Assembly (NCBI GenBank): GCA_004322365.1
Contig: SCTS01000006.1
Coordinates: 1-64,000, forward strand
DNA: 64,000 nucleotides
Direction: 5' to 3'
Source: Patescibacteria group bacterium
Lineage (GTDB): Bacteria; Patescibacteria; Paceibacteria; UBA9973; UBA2103
Of this stretch, positions 42,206 through 50,758 are shown piece by piece. Both the position numbers and the translations under genes were made by a program. The notes beneath the pieces were generated by a model. That model saw only the letters and a program-made list of their open reading frames with translations, was not told the DNA's origin and did no database searches. The first letter of the stretch is position 1; each line of letters starts with the position of its first letter.

Positions 42206-45200
42206 TTAAGCATCTTTCTTATACGCATCCCATGCTTTTGACTCTAATCCTTTCTTTCCTACTTCTGAGAGTGCCATGGCAAATGCTTCTGCTAGCTGAC
42301 GGTTAGTGATGAGCGGGATATTAAGGTCAACTGCCTTGCGACGAATAATAAAGCCGTCTGACGGATTATTCCCTCCGTTACCTTCTCGCACGAGCCCTCG
42401 ATTTGCGAGATTGATAATGAGCTCAAGTTTTCCTGAATCAAGTAATGTCCCTACGTTCTCTTTCTTGCCGCTCTTAATTTTATGCACGAGCTCTGAAGCA
42501 ATACCGTGGGTTTTCAAAAACTCTGCAGTGTGTTCAGTCGCAAAAAAATTAAATCCTAACACTTTAAGTTTTTCTATTGCAGGAAGAAGCTTTACTTTAT
42601 TTTCCTCACCTCCAAGAGAAATCAAAATATTTTTCTTGGGCAATCGAAAACCAGCGGACATCATGGATTTCAACAAGGCTTCTGGATATGAATCACCAAA
42701 CGCAGCCACCTCACCTGTTGATGCCATCTCTACATACCCAAGTGGATCAGCGCCTTTAATTCGACTGTATGAAAACTGTGGCGACTTCACCGCAACATAG
42801 TCAAGTTCGAGCGTTTGATAGTGCCCACTAATGTCTTTGCCGAGCATTGCTTTTGTAGCGAGCTCAATAAAATTGTACCCAGTGACTTTTGAAACGAATG
42901 GAAAACTACGCGACGCACGAACATTGGTTTCAATAACCTGTAATTTATTTTCTTTCGCCAAAAACTGAATGTTGAATGGGCCAGTGATTTTCAACTCTTT
43001 GACTACTTTCTTTGCAATACGCTTTGCACGGCGAATCGTTTCAAGATAGGTGCGCTGTGGAGGTAATACTACTGTTGCGTCACCCGAATGTGTTCCTGCA
43101 TTCTCAACGTGCTCTGTAATAGCGTAAATTTCGAGCTTGCCCTTTGAAGCCACGCCATCTATTTCAATTTCCCGTGCATTTTCAATAAATTTTGAAATAA
43201 CTATTGGATGTTCTGATGACACATCAACTGCTCGCTCCAAAAATCGCATGAGTGATTTCTCGTCGGACGCAATTGCCATGGCCGAGCCTGAAAGAACATA
43301 GGAAGGGCGCACGAGAACAGGGTACCCAAGCCTCATAGCTGCTTCACCTGCAGCTTTTCGTGTAGTGAGCTCTGCCCATCCTGGTTGATCAATATTGAGC
43401 TTATCTAAAAGCTTTGAAAATGTGTGGCGATCTTCTGCGCGGTCAATGTTTTCAGGCGTGGTGCCTAAAATCTTCACACCGTTTTTATGGAGTGGAAGTG
43501 CAAGATTGTTTGACACTTGTCCGCCCGTTGAAATGACAACTCCTTTTATTTTTTCAAATTGCACAATGTCGAGTACACGCTCAAGAGAAAGTTCTTCAAA
43601 GTACAATCTGTCTGACATGTCGTAGTCAGTCGACACTGTTTCGGGATTGTAGTTAATCATCACCGTCTCCTTGCCTTCGGCTTGGAGTGTTTTTAGCACC
43701 TGCACACTCGACCAATCAAACTCCACCGATGAGCCGATGGAATATGGCCCACTTCCAAGAACCGCAATTCCTTTCTTTCCAGGAGTCACATCGTGTTCAG
43801 TGCCGTGGTACGTCACATAAAGATAGTTTGTTTTTGCTGGAAACTCCCCCGCCAGCGTATCGATTTGCTTCACTACTGGAGTGACATTCTTTTTTCCACG
43901 AAGTGCACGCACCGCCACTTCAGTCTTATCCGTAATTGTTCCAATTTGCTTGTCTGAAAATCCCGCCTGCTTTACTTGGCGTAACAATTCCACCGTGAGT
44001 GTTTCTTTCTTTAAGCGCTTTTCAAGCTCGATGATATTTTTCATCTTATCCAAAAACCATGTGGTGATACCTGAGAGCTTGTGAATCTCCTCAACAGAAA
44101 CGCCCCGATGCAGTGCCTCTGCCACAGCAAAAACACGCCTCGTTGTTGGATCTTTAATTTCAGCTAGATATTTTTCTATATGAAATGCCTCGCCTTTATT
44201 TGCAGTAAATCCATCTGCTCCGATCATGAGCATACGAATTGCTTTCTGAAGCACCTCCTCAAAAGAGCGTCCTATCGCCATTACCTCTCCCACTGATTTC
44301 ATTTCTGTTCCAATGGAGGTAACGGCACTATCAAATTTATTCAAATCCCATCGTGGCATTTTCAGTACCAAGTAGTCGAGTGCCGGCTCAAAACATGCGA
44401 TTGTCTTTTGGGTAACAGCATTTTTAATAGTGAGAAGTGATTGTCCAAGGGCGAGCTTCGCAGCAATAAATGCCAGAGGATATCCAGTTGCCTTTGAAGC
44501 AAGTGCAGAAGAACGAGAGAGGCGTGCGTTTACTTCAATCACACGGTACTCACCCGTCGTGGGGTGGAGCGCATATTGAATGTTGCACTCACCCACCACG
44601 CCAAGGTGTCGAATCGTTTTAATCGCCACTTCACGCAAACGGTGATATTCCTCATTCGTTAATGTTTGCGACGGCGCAACCACCATAGATTCACCAGTGT
44701 GAACACCCATTGGGTCAAAGTTTTCCATGTTGCAAACCACAATGCAGTTGTCATAGGCATCGCGAACAACTTCATATTCCACCTCTTTCCACCCTGCAAG
44801 ATATTCTTCAATCAATACCTGCGGGCTACGATGAAATGCTTCCGCAAGTCGAGTACGCAGTTCTGACTCAGAACGCACTAACCCAGAACCTTCACCACCG
44901 AGCGCAAAGCCCATGCGAATCATCACTGGGTACTTCAGTTTTGCGGCGGCCTTTACCGCATCTTTAATATTTTCTGCAGCAAAACTTCTTGCAGTCACCA
45001 CACCGATTTCCGAAAGACGCTTAATAAAAAGCTCTCTGTCTTCAGTGTCTCGAATAACAGACACGGGCGTACCCAAAACTTCAACGCCATATTTTTTAAG
45101 CACCCCACTCTTATCAAGCGCGAGGCCCAAGTTCAATGCGGTTTGCCCACCAAAGCCAAGAAGTATCGCATCAGGGCGTTCTTTCTCTATTACCTCTTTT

Positions 45201-45415
45201 GCAAAATGTTCAGTGAGTGGCAAAAAGTATACGGTGTCCGCAAGTCCTTTATCTGTCTGCACCGTTGCAATATTTGGGTTCATCAAAACAGTTCGAATAC
45301 CTTCTTCTTTGAGTGCTTTGATTGCTTGAGAGCCCGAGTAATCAAACTCGCCAGCTTGCCCAATGCGCAAACCTCCAGAGCCGAGAATAAGAACTTTTTT
45401 GGGTTTTTTAGGCAT
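42206..45415 (-). CDS. carB: Carbamoyl phosphate synthase large subunit
   Basis: 1069 residues from ATG 45415, full length. Two homologous ATP-grasp halves are visible, each with its synthetase start (KVLILGSGGLRIGQAGEFDYSGSQ and IAVLGSGPYSIGSSVEFDWSSVQ), ATP-binding LIEEYLAGWKEVEYEVVRD and ISKFIENAREIEIDGVA, and Asn/Arg-rich VIEVNARLSRSSALASKATGYPLA and VIETNVRASRSFPFVSKVTGYN. A C-terminal MGS-like allosteric domain (about 930-1069) is present, where UMP usually acts. It overlaps carA by 8 bases. Confidence 0.97.
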   Translation of the reverse strand: MPKKPKKVLILGSGGLRIGQAGEFDYSGSQAIKALKEEGIRTVLMNPNIATVQTDKGLADTVYFLPLTEHFAKEVIEKERPDAILLGFGGQTALNLGLALDKSGVLKKYGVEVLGTPVSVIRDTEDRELFIKRLSEIGVVTARSFAAENIKDAVKAAAKLKYPVMIRMGFALGGEGSGLVRSESELRTRLAEAFHRSPQVLIEEYLAGWKEVEYEVVRDAYDNCIVVCNMENFDPMGVHTGESMVVAPSQTLTNEEYHRLREVAIKTIRHLGVVGECNIQYALHPTTGEYRVIEVNARLSRSSALASKATGYPLAFIAAKLALGQSLLTIKNAVTQKTIACFEPALDYLVLKMPRWDLNKFDSAVTSIGTEMKSVGEVMAIGRSFEEVLQKAIRMLMIGADGFTANKGEAFHIEKYLAEIKDPTTRRVFAVAEALHRGVSVEEIHKLSGITTWFLDKMKNIIELEKRLKKETLTVELLRQVKQAGFSDKQIGTITDKTEVAVRALRGKKNVTPVVKQIDTLAGEFPAKTNYLYVTYHGTEHDVTPGKKGIAVLGSGPYSIGSSVEFDWSSVQVLKTLQAEGKETVMINYNPETVSTDYDMSDRLYFEELSLERVLDIVQFEKIKGVVISTGGQVSNNLALPLHKNGVKILGTTPENIDRAEDRHTFSKLLDKLNIDQPGWAELTTRKAAGEAAMRLGYPVLVRPSYVLSGSAMAIASDEKSLMRFLERAVDVSSEHPIVISKFIENAREIEIDGVASKGKLEIYAITEHVENAGTHSGDATVVLPPQRTYLETIRRAKRIAKKVVKELKITGPFNIQFLAKENKLQVIETNVRASRSFPFVSKVTGYNFIELATKAMLGKDISGHYQTLELDYVAVKSPQFSYSRIKGADPLGYVEMASTGEVAAFGDSYPEALLKSMMSAGFRLPKKNILISLGGEENKVKLLPAIEKLKVLGFNFFATEHTAEFLKTHGIASELVHKIKSGKKENVGTLLDSGKLELIINLANRGLVREGNGGNNPSDGFIIRRKAVDLNIPLITNRQLAEAFAMALSEVGKKGLESKAWDAYKKDA

Positions 45416-46463
45416 GATTCTTTTTATACAAAGCAACAGAGGCTAAAAACTCATCGAAAACCCATGCGGTATCGGTAGGTCCAGGGGATGCTTCGGGATG
45501 AAACTGTACTGCAGACCACGGTTTAGAGCTGTGTTTAATACCCTCAATAGAACCATCATTCGCATTTTCAAACCACACCTTCCATTCTTTGGGTAATGTT
45601 TTTCGATTGATCGCGAATCCGTGATTTTGAGAAGTGATGTAACAACGAGTGCCGACAGTCACATCAGTACATGGCTGATTTTGAGAGCGATGTCCGTATT
45701 TTAGTTTGTAGGTTGATGCACCTGCGGCGAGAGCCATGAGTTGTGTACCGAGACAGATCCCAAGGATAGGAATATCTTTCTTGAATGCATTTTTTATATT
45801 TTGAATTGTGGCGTCACACATCGTTGGGTCCCCCGGACCATTTGAAAGAAAGAGTCCGTCATACTCCTCTTTTGTAAAATCGTAGTCCCAAGGAACACGA
45901 AGCACGGTGATACCAGGGCGCGTGAGTGAGCGGACAATATTTTCCTTCATCCCACAGTCAACTGCAATAATTTTTGTTGGGCCACTTCCGTACACACGCT
46001 TTTCTTTGATACTCACTTCTGCTACAAGGTTTCTTTTATTTGGATCCTCAAGAGCAATTGTGTTTCCCTTAGCTGAGAGTCCACCAAGCATGACGCCTTT
46101 TTCACGGAGCTTCTTTGTAAGCGCACGCGTATCAACACCGGAAATTGCAGGAATGCCAGATTTTTTCAACCACGAAGCGAGCGACTGCTTTGCAGATGCA
46201 CTTGAGTAGGTCTCGCTGTACTCACTCACCACAAGCCCTGAAATATGAATACCTGTTGATTCAAAAAATTCAGGGTCAGGAACACCATAATTACCTACAA
46301 GTGGATAGGTCAGAACTAAAATTTGTCCTTGGTACGACGGATCAGTGAGTGTCTCAACATACCCAACCATCCCAGTATTGAAAACAACTTCACCTGTTGC
46401 AGAAGTCTCTGCTCCAAAGCTTTTCCCTTCTATAACGGTTTTGTCTGCAAGGATTAATTTCAT
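45408..46463 (-). CDS. carA: Carbamoyl phosphate synthase small (glutaminase) subunit
   Basis: 351 residues. N-terminal small-subunit domain (FNTGMVGYVETLTDPSYQGQILVLTYPLVGNYG) and class I glutamine amidotransferase with nucleophile Cys in ILGICLGTQLMALAAG and His-Glu in AVQFHPEASPGPTDT. It releases ammonia from glutamine for CarB. The start codon is only about 6 bases after an intrinsic terminator's U-run, so the operon is probably controlled by attenuation. Confidence 0.97.
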   Translation of the reverse strand: MKLILADKTVIEGKSFGAETSATGEVVFNTGMVGYVETLTDPSYQGQILVLTYPLVGNYGVPDPEFFESTGIHISGLVVSEYSETYSSASAKQSLASWLKKSGIPAISGVDTRALTKKLREKGVMLGGLSAKGNTIALEDPNKRNLVAEVSIKEKRVYGSGPTKIIAVDCGMKENIVRSLTRPGITVLRVPWDYDFTKEEYDGLFLSNGPGDPTMCDATIQNIKNAFKKDIPILGICLGTQLMALAAGASTYKLKYGHRSQNQPCTDVTVGTRCYITSQNHGFAINRKTLPKEWKVWFENANDGSIEGIKHSSKPWSAVQFHPEASPGPTDTAWVFDEFLASVALYKKNHA

Positions 46464-46468
46464 AGATT

Positions 46469-46500
46469 AAAAAAAAGCCCCCAATAAATGGAGGTTTTTG
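46469..46500 (-). terminator. Leader terminator immediately before carA (attenuator candidate)
   Basis: On the minus strand ACCTCCA, a short loop, then TGGGGG C and eight T (46476-46469), giving a six-pair stem with a G-U pair and a U-tract, followed by the carA ATG. A GGAATTAATTCC palindrome lies just upstream (46503 region). Since the U-run is next to the start codon, any transcript made from upstream must read through it to express carA. Confidence 0.75.
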
Positions 46501-46578
46501 AGGAATTAATTCCCTGTCTGTGGAGAGAGCGAAGCTTGAAGTGATTCTGCATACTCAAATTAAAAGTAGTCTACATGG

Positions 46579-47556
46579 CTAACGCACTGAAGTAAAGAAC
46601 CTGTCCACAGCATCCGCTACTTCTGTAGCATTTTCTGCCCTCATAAGTTCCCCCCGAAGCTCTGCGGCACCATCAAAACCATTCACATACGCTTTATAGT
46701 GTTTTTTCATAATGGCAAAAGATTTGTGAGGCAGTAATTCCTCAAAAAGCTTTGTGTGTTCCACCATGACTCGTAATTGCTCTCGAATAGCAATGTAGGG
46801 TTTCGTAAACCCTACATTGGCGAATAGCCATGGGTTACCGAAGATGGCACGGCCCAGCATGGCGCCATCAGCACCAGACTCTTCAATTTTTGCTCGAGCA
46901 TCTTCAGTGTCCACAATGTCCCCATTACCCAAAATAAATGCATCGGGGTTTTCGCGATTGCGGATGCCCACTGCGTGAGCAACTTCTTCCCACCGTGCAG
47001 GGACACTCGACATTTCCTTTCGTGTACGCGCATGAATGGTAATTGCAGAAACATCAGTTTCAAGTAGGTATGGTAACCACTCCTCAAGTTCGTTTTTGTT
47101 GTACCCAATTCTTGTCTTTACCGAAACAGGCAATCCCCCACCGCCCCTAATTGCAGCTTCAACAACAGCCTTCGCGCGCATAGGGTCCCTCATCATTGCA
47201 GCTCCCGCTTTTTGCTTCTCAATTGATTTGTCGGGGCATCCCATGTTGAGGTCGATACCATCGAAACCAAGCTCCCTCGCAAGCTCGGCAGTTTTTTCCA
47301 TGTGGTCAGGATTGCCTGTAAAAAACTGAGCAACTATTGGACGCTCTTCTTCGGAATAAATTAAATCCGCAAGCAGTTTCTTCTTTCCTATCTCTGGTGC
47401 ACGCACCAAGCCGTCTGCCGAAACGAATTCCGTCCACATCACATCTGGTTTGCCATACTTTGCGATTACTCGACGAAATGCCGCATCCGTTACATCCGCC
47501 ATTGGTGCAAGAACCAAAAACGGCTTAGGTAGTCTGTCCCAAAATCCTCTGTTCAT
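46579..47556 (-). CDS. dus: tRNA-dihydrouridine synthase (DusB-like)
   Basis: 325 residues. FMN barrel with LVLAPMADVTDAAFRRV, the catalytic Cys in DLNMGCPDKSIEKQKAG, KTRIGYN, ITIHARTRKEMSSVPARW (with the usual HGRTR changed to HARTR), and LGNGDI plus GAMLGRAIFGNPWLF. It reduces specific uridines in tRNA D-loops. The C-terminal helical tRNA-binding domain is present (about 240-325). It is just upstream of the car-pyr operon but separated from it by a terminator. Confidence 0.94.
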   Translation of the reverse strand: MNRGFWDRLPKPFLVLAPMADVTDAAFRRVIAKYGKPDVMWTEFVSADGLVRAPEIGKKKLLADLIYSEEERPIVAQFFTGNPDHMEKTAELARELGFDGIDLNMGCPDKSIEKQKAGAAMMRDPMRAKAVVEAAIRGGGGLPVSVKTRIGYNKNELEEWLPYLLETDVSAITIHARTRKEMSSVPARWEEVAHAVGIRNRENPDAFILGNGDIVDTEDARAKIEESGADGAMLGRAIFGNPWLFANVGFTKPYIAIREQLRVMVEHTKLFEELLPHKSFAIMKKHYKAYVNGFDGAAELRGELMRAENATEVADAVDRFFTSVR

Positions 47557-47602
47557 AGGGCGAGCCTACCACACAACTTAACTTACGTGCGACTTGTTCC
47601 TA

Positions 47603-47658
47603 TGATCCCTTCGGATCCGATGAAGCATCGCCTAAAAGCTAGAAGCTATAACCTAGAA
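47603..47658. repeat. Dispersed repeat, copy D (34-base core at 47603-47636)
   Basis: Core inverted relative to 40441-40474 with one mismatch in 34, including a GGATCC palindrome and CGATG-aag-CATCG mini-hairpin. It continues into AAGCTAGAAGCTATAACCTAGAACC short words. It lies between dus and the FtsQ-like gene. Confidence 0.85.
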
Positions 47659-47666
47659 CCTTCCTG

Positions 47667-48473
47667 TTATTCCCCTTTAAACTTTATATATACTTTGTCG
47701 CCAAAACGGAAATCTGCGTATTCAAACTCCTTGTTTTTTTTGAAGCTTTGGGATGCAAAAACTGATGCAATGTTTTCAAGGGTAGCCTGCTGGTTTGATG
47801 TAGTGCGAACAAACTTCAATACCCCACCGTCCGCAAACGCAAGCTCAACATCATTTGAAGTGCCATCAACAATAACGGTCTCTGGAATGCGATGTATAGA
47901 TGAAGCAATGCCAGTAACTAATGTATTGAGAGAAGCAAAACCGCCATCAAGGTATGTGCTACCAATAGGCACACTTGAAAGCGCCCCATAAAAACGAATC
48001 ATCGGCGGTACATCCGTCACGGAAGCAAAAATAAATCCGTTTTTGTCGACACTGTAACAAGCTTCCTCTGCAGCACCATCGCACCACAGAGCAGTCGCCC
48101 CTCGCTCTTCGGCAGTTACAGTGAGCACATTAAAACCATTTCGAGAGATGGTAATTTTTGCCAGTGGAGGAAAGGCAGTGGCTACGGCATTCTCTATATT
48201 TCTTTTTGGAAACAATAAGGAGTTTCTGTAGGGAATCCAATATGCGTATGAGCCATCCAATTTTTCTTCGACAAGTTTTTTAACTTCATCAGCTGAAACT
48301 ATTGAAGTTCCTTTCACTTCAATTGAAGCAATTGTGGTTGCTGGAATACGCGCAAGAAACCACACAGCTATCAGCGACAGAGCGACAACTGCACTGCCCG
48401 CAGCCACCTTCACCCACACTAATCGGCGTCGCCTATCTCGAAGACTAAGTTTTGGCTGTTGCGAATTTGGCAT
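47667..48473 (-). CDS. ftsQ: FtsQ/DivIB-like POTRA-domain cell division protein
   Basis: 268 residues: basic cytoplasmic N-terminus (RDRRRRLVWVK), one membrane helix (about 24-44), a POTRA domain (about 48-118, IASIEVKGTSIVSADEVKKLVEEKL...KNLLFPKRNI region) and a beta-rich FtsQ-like domain. Length and architecture match FtsQ, which links early and late divisome proteins. FtsZ, FtsA and mur genes are not in the window, so the call rests on domain architecture. Confidence 0.75.
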   Translation of the reverse strand: MPNSQQPKLSLRDRRRRLVWVKVAAGSAVVALSLIAVWFLARIPATTIASIEVKGTSIVSADEVKKLVEEKLDGSYAYWIPYRNSLLFPKRNIENAVATAFPPLAKITISRNGFNVLTVTAEERGATALWCDGAAEEACYSVDKNGFIFASVTDVPPMIRFYGALSSVPIGSTYLDGGFASLNTLVTGIASSIHRIPETVIVDGTSNDVELAFADGGVLKFVRTTSNQQATLENIASVFASQSFKKNKEFEYADFRFGDKVYIKFKGE

Positions 48474-48480
48474 AGGGACC

Positions 48481-49764
48481 TTAGGCCTTCAGTATATCCT
48501 TCCCTACATATTGCTGAAGAACTTTTGGAACACGGACTGTGCCATTTGATTCCTGATAATTTTCAAGAATAGCCGCGAGTGTGCGTCCCATAGCCACAAG
48601 CGTTGCGTCGTTCATATGTACAAATTCCATAGCACCGTCAGCGCGCTTTGTTCTGGTATTCAAACGACGAGCTTGGAACCCCCCCATGTAGTCTGAGGTA
48701 TGTGTTTCGCGGTATGCGCCCTGCCCTGGCATCCAGGTGTTCATATCAAACTGTCTTTGATCTGGGAACCCCATATCCGCGGTGCAAATTGAAATTACCT
48801 GATACGGCAAACCGAGGAGTTGTAAAAAATGTTCCTGAAGTGCCACCATAAAATCCTGCTCTTGATACCCTTCCTCTGGTTTCGTGAAGGTCTCCATTTC
48901 TACCTTATCAAAGTGGTGCATGCGAATTAATCCGCGCGTATCTTTACCGTATGAACCAGCTTCACGGCGAAATGACGGTGAGTATCCAACATAGCGAATA
49001 GGTAGCATCTCTTCGGGAATAACCTCGTCCATGTGGATAGGTCCCAAAGTATGCTCTGCACTTCCAATCAACACTTCATCATCTTTTTCAAAATAGTACC
49101 GCTCATCTATAGGGTCGAGTCGTGCCATTCTATTCATCACGGCTGAACGCACCATATAAGGAGGGATAACGGGAATGAAAGGCTTCGAAGAGACCTTTAG
49201 GCCAGAGCGCTCAATGACCCCCTTTAAAATGTCTTCGTCTGTAAGAACCTTCATTGCAAGATTGAGGAGTCCAAATTGCATGAGTGCAAGATCTCCCATG
49301 AGGTATGCAAAACGAGCACCAGAAACCACCCCTGCCTTCTCAGAATTTATAATTCCTAAATCACTCCCTATTTCAAAATGTTGCCGTGGAGAAAAAGGGC
49401 CGAAGCTTCGTTTCTCACCCACTTCACGGAGCACCACATTCTCGTCCTCGCTAGCACCAATAGGTGTATCGGGTGAAGGAATGTTAGGAATCTTCAAAAG
49501 GAGTGCAACCAAATCTTTCTCTAGTGCTCCATGGCGAGCTTCAAGTGCCTGCAATTCTTCCTTAAGGAGTTTACCGGTTTCTATATCTCTCGTTGCAGCT
49601 GCTTCATTTCTTTTACGATTCACTTCTTCGATCCTTTGCTTCACGCCTTTACGCTCTTCGTGCAACTTCAATACTTCATCAATATCAACAGGCTTCCCTT
49701 TTTTATTTACAATCGCTGCGCGAACTATATCGGGATTATCTTGAATGAATTTGATGTCTAACAT
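48481..49764 (-). CDS. serS: Seryl-tRNA synthetase
   Basis: 427 residues, full length. N-terminal coiled-coil arm that grips the tRNA-Ser long arm (about 30-100), then the class II core: motif 2 YSPSFRREAGSYGKDTRGL with RMHHFDKVEM, and motif 3 GRTLAAILENYQ, plus NTWMPGQGAYRE-type serine/ATP site. It charges tRNA-Ser (and Sec-tRNA where present). It is divergent from dprA with a 93-base gap containing repeat copy E. Confidence 0.97.
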   Translation of the reverse strand: MLDIKFIQDNPDIVRAAIVNKKGKPVDIDEVLKLHEERKGVKQRIEEVNRKRNEAAATRDIETGKLLKEELQALEARHGALEKDLVALLLKIPNIPSPDTPIGASEDENVVLREVGEKRSFGPFSPRQHFEIGSDLGIINSEKAGVVSGARFAYLMGDLALMQFGLLNLAMKVLTDEDILKGVIERSGLKVSSKPFIPVIPPYMVRSAVMNRMARLDPIDERYYFEKDDEVLIGSAEHTLGPIHMDEVIPEEMLPIRYVGYSPSFRREAGSYGKDTRGLIRMHHFDKVEMETFTKPEEGYQEQDFMVALQEHFLQLLGLPYQVISICTADMGFPDQRQFDMNTWMPGQGAYRETHTSDYMGGFQARRLNTRTKRADGAMEFVHMNDATLVAMGRTLAAILENYQESNGTVRVPKVLQQYVGKDILKA

Positions 49765-49769
49765 AAAAA

Positions 49770-49815
49770 ACAGGTTATAGGTTACAGGTTACAGGTTACA
49801 GGTTTTAGCTTTAAC
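49770..49815. repeat. Dispersed repeat, copy E
   Basis: Tandem words GGTTATAGGTTACAGGTT and ACAGGTTACAGGTTTTAGC between serS and dprA. This is the most regular copy: GTTACAG occurs in tandem with 7-8 base spacing. It sits in the leader region of serS, so may be transcribed. Confidence 0.75.
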
Positions 49816-49857
49816 AGCAAATCAGAAGTGCACAATACCACGAGCTATACTTGAACC

Positions 49858-50712
49858 ATGCCAGTAGAAATACGAAAGCTCTCAAAAAATAACTTCCCAG
49901 CACTTCTTTCTGAAATCAACGACCCGCCAAGCACACTCTACTTACGAGGGGTATTGCCGCCACCCGAAACAAAGCTTCTAGCAGTTGTGGGGTCACGGCG
50001 TATGAGCAGATATGGGCAAGATGCTTGTGAACATTTAATTGCCGGACTTGCTGGATACCCTATTTCTATAGTTTCAGGTTTAGCCCTTGGCATTGATGGT
50101 GTTGCCCACAAGGCGGCGCTCGCGGCAGGCTTACACACTATTGCGGTTCCTGGCTCTGGGTTATCTGAAGAAGTTCTCTATCCGCGAGCGCACCTCACAC
50201 TCTCAAGAGATATTCTTGATGCTGGCGGAGCACTTCTCTCGGAAATGGAACCAGATGAACACGCAGCTCCCTACACATTTCCTAAGCGTAATCGCATCAT
50301 GGCAGGGATGAGCCACGCCGTCCTTATAATAGAAGCGGGCTTGAAATCAGGAACACTCATAACGGCACGGCTCGCTACTGAATATAACCGTGAACTCCTC
50401 ATTGTCCCCCACTCTATTTTTTCCGAGGGAGGCGCCGGCGGGCATCTCTTTATGGGTCTTGGAGCAAAACCGGTACGGAATGCGGACGACATCCTTGATG
50501 TCTTTGATATGAAAAAAGAAGAGACTAAAAAAAGTGTTGAGCTTACTCCCGAAGAAGAGCGTGTGTTTGAAATTCTTTCTGCCCCCATACCACGCGACGA
50601 ATTAATCCGTGCATTAGGAGTCTCTACTGGAAGTGCAAATGTGCTTCTTACACAAATGGAAATTCGTGGAATTATTACAGAATCGATGGGAGAAATTAGG
50701 AAAAATATCTAG
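49858..50712 (+). CDS. dprA: DNA processing protein DprA
   Basis: 284 residues. Rossmann-like DprA fold with AVVGSRRMSRYG, SGLALGIDGVAHKAAL, VPGSGLSEEVLYPRAH, SEMEPDEHAAPYTFPKRNRIMAGMS, and EAGLKSGTLITARLA, followed by a winged-helix C-terminal domain (about 222-284, VFEILSAPIPRDELIRALG). It loads RecA on incoming single-stranded DNA during natural transformation. It lies 46 bases upstream of topA, as in many bacteria. Confidence 0.96.
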   Translation: MPVEIRKLSKNNFPALLSEINDPPSTLYLRGVLPPPETKLLAVVGSRRMSRYGQDACEHLIAGLAGYPISIVSGLALGIDGVAHKAALAAGLHTIAVPGSGLSEEVLYPRAHLTLSRDILDAGGALLSEMEPDEHAAPYTFPKRNRIMAGMSHAVLIIEAGLKSGTLITARLATEYNRELLIVPHSIFSEGGAGGHLFMGLGAKPVRNADDILDVFDMKKEETKKSVELTPEEERVFEILSAPIPRDELIRALGVSTGSANVLLTQMEIRGIITESMGEIRKNI

Positions 50713-50758
50713 CAGTATGGTTGACACGATTCAATTCATGCCGTACTAGTGTCTCGTA

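Noticed and set aside
42306..42800. A 164-residue + strand frame inside carB
   Set aside because: It is fully antisense to a conserved gene and has no features of its own.
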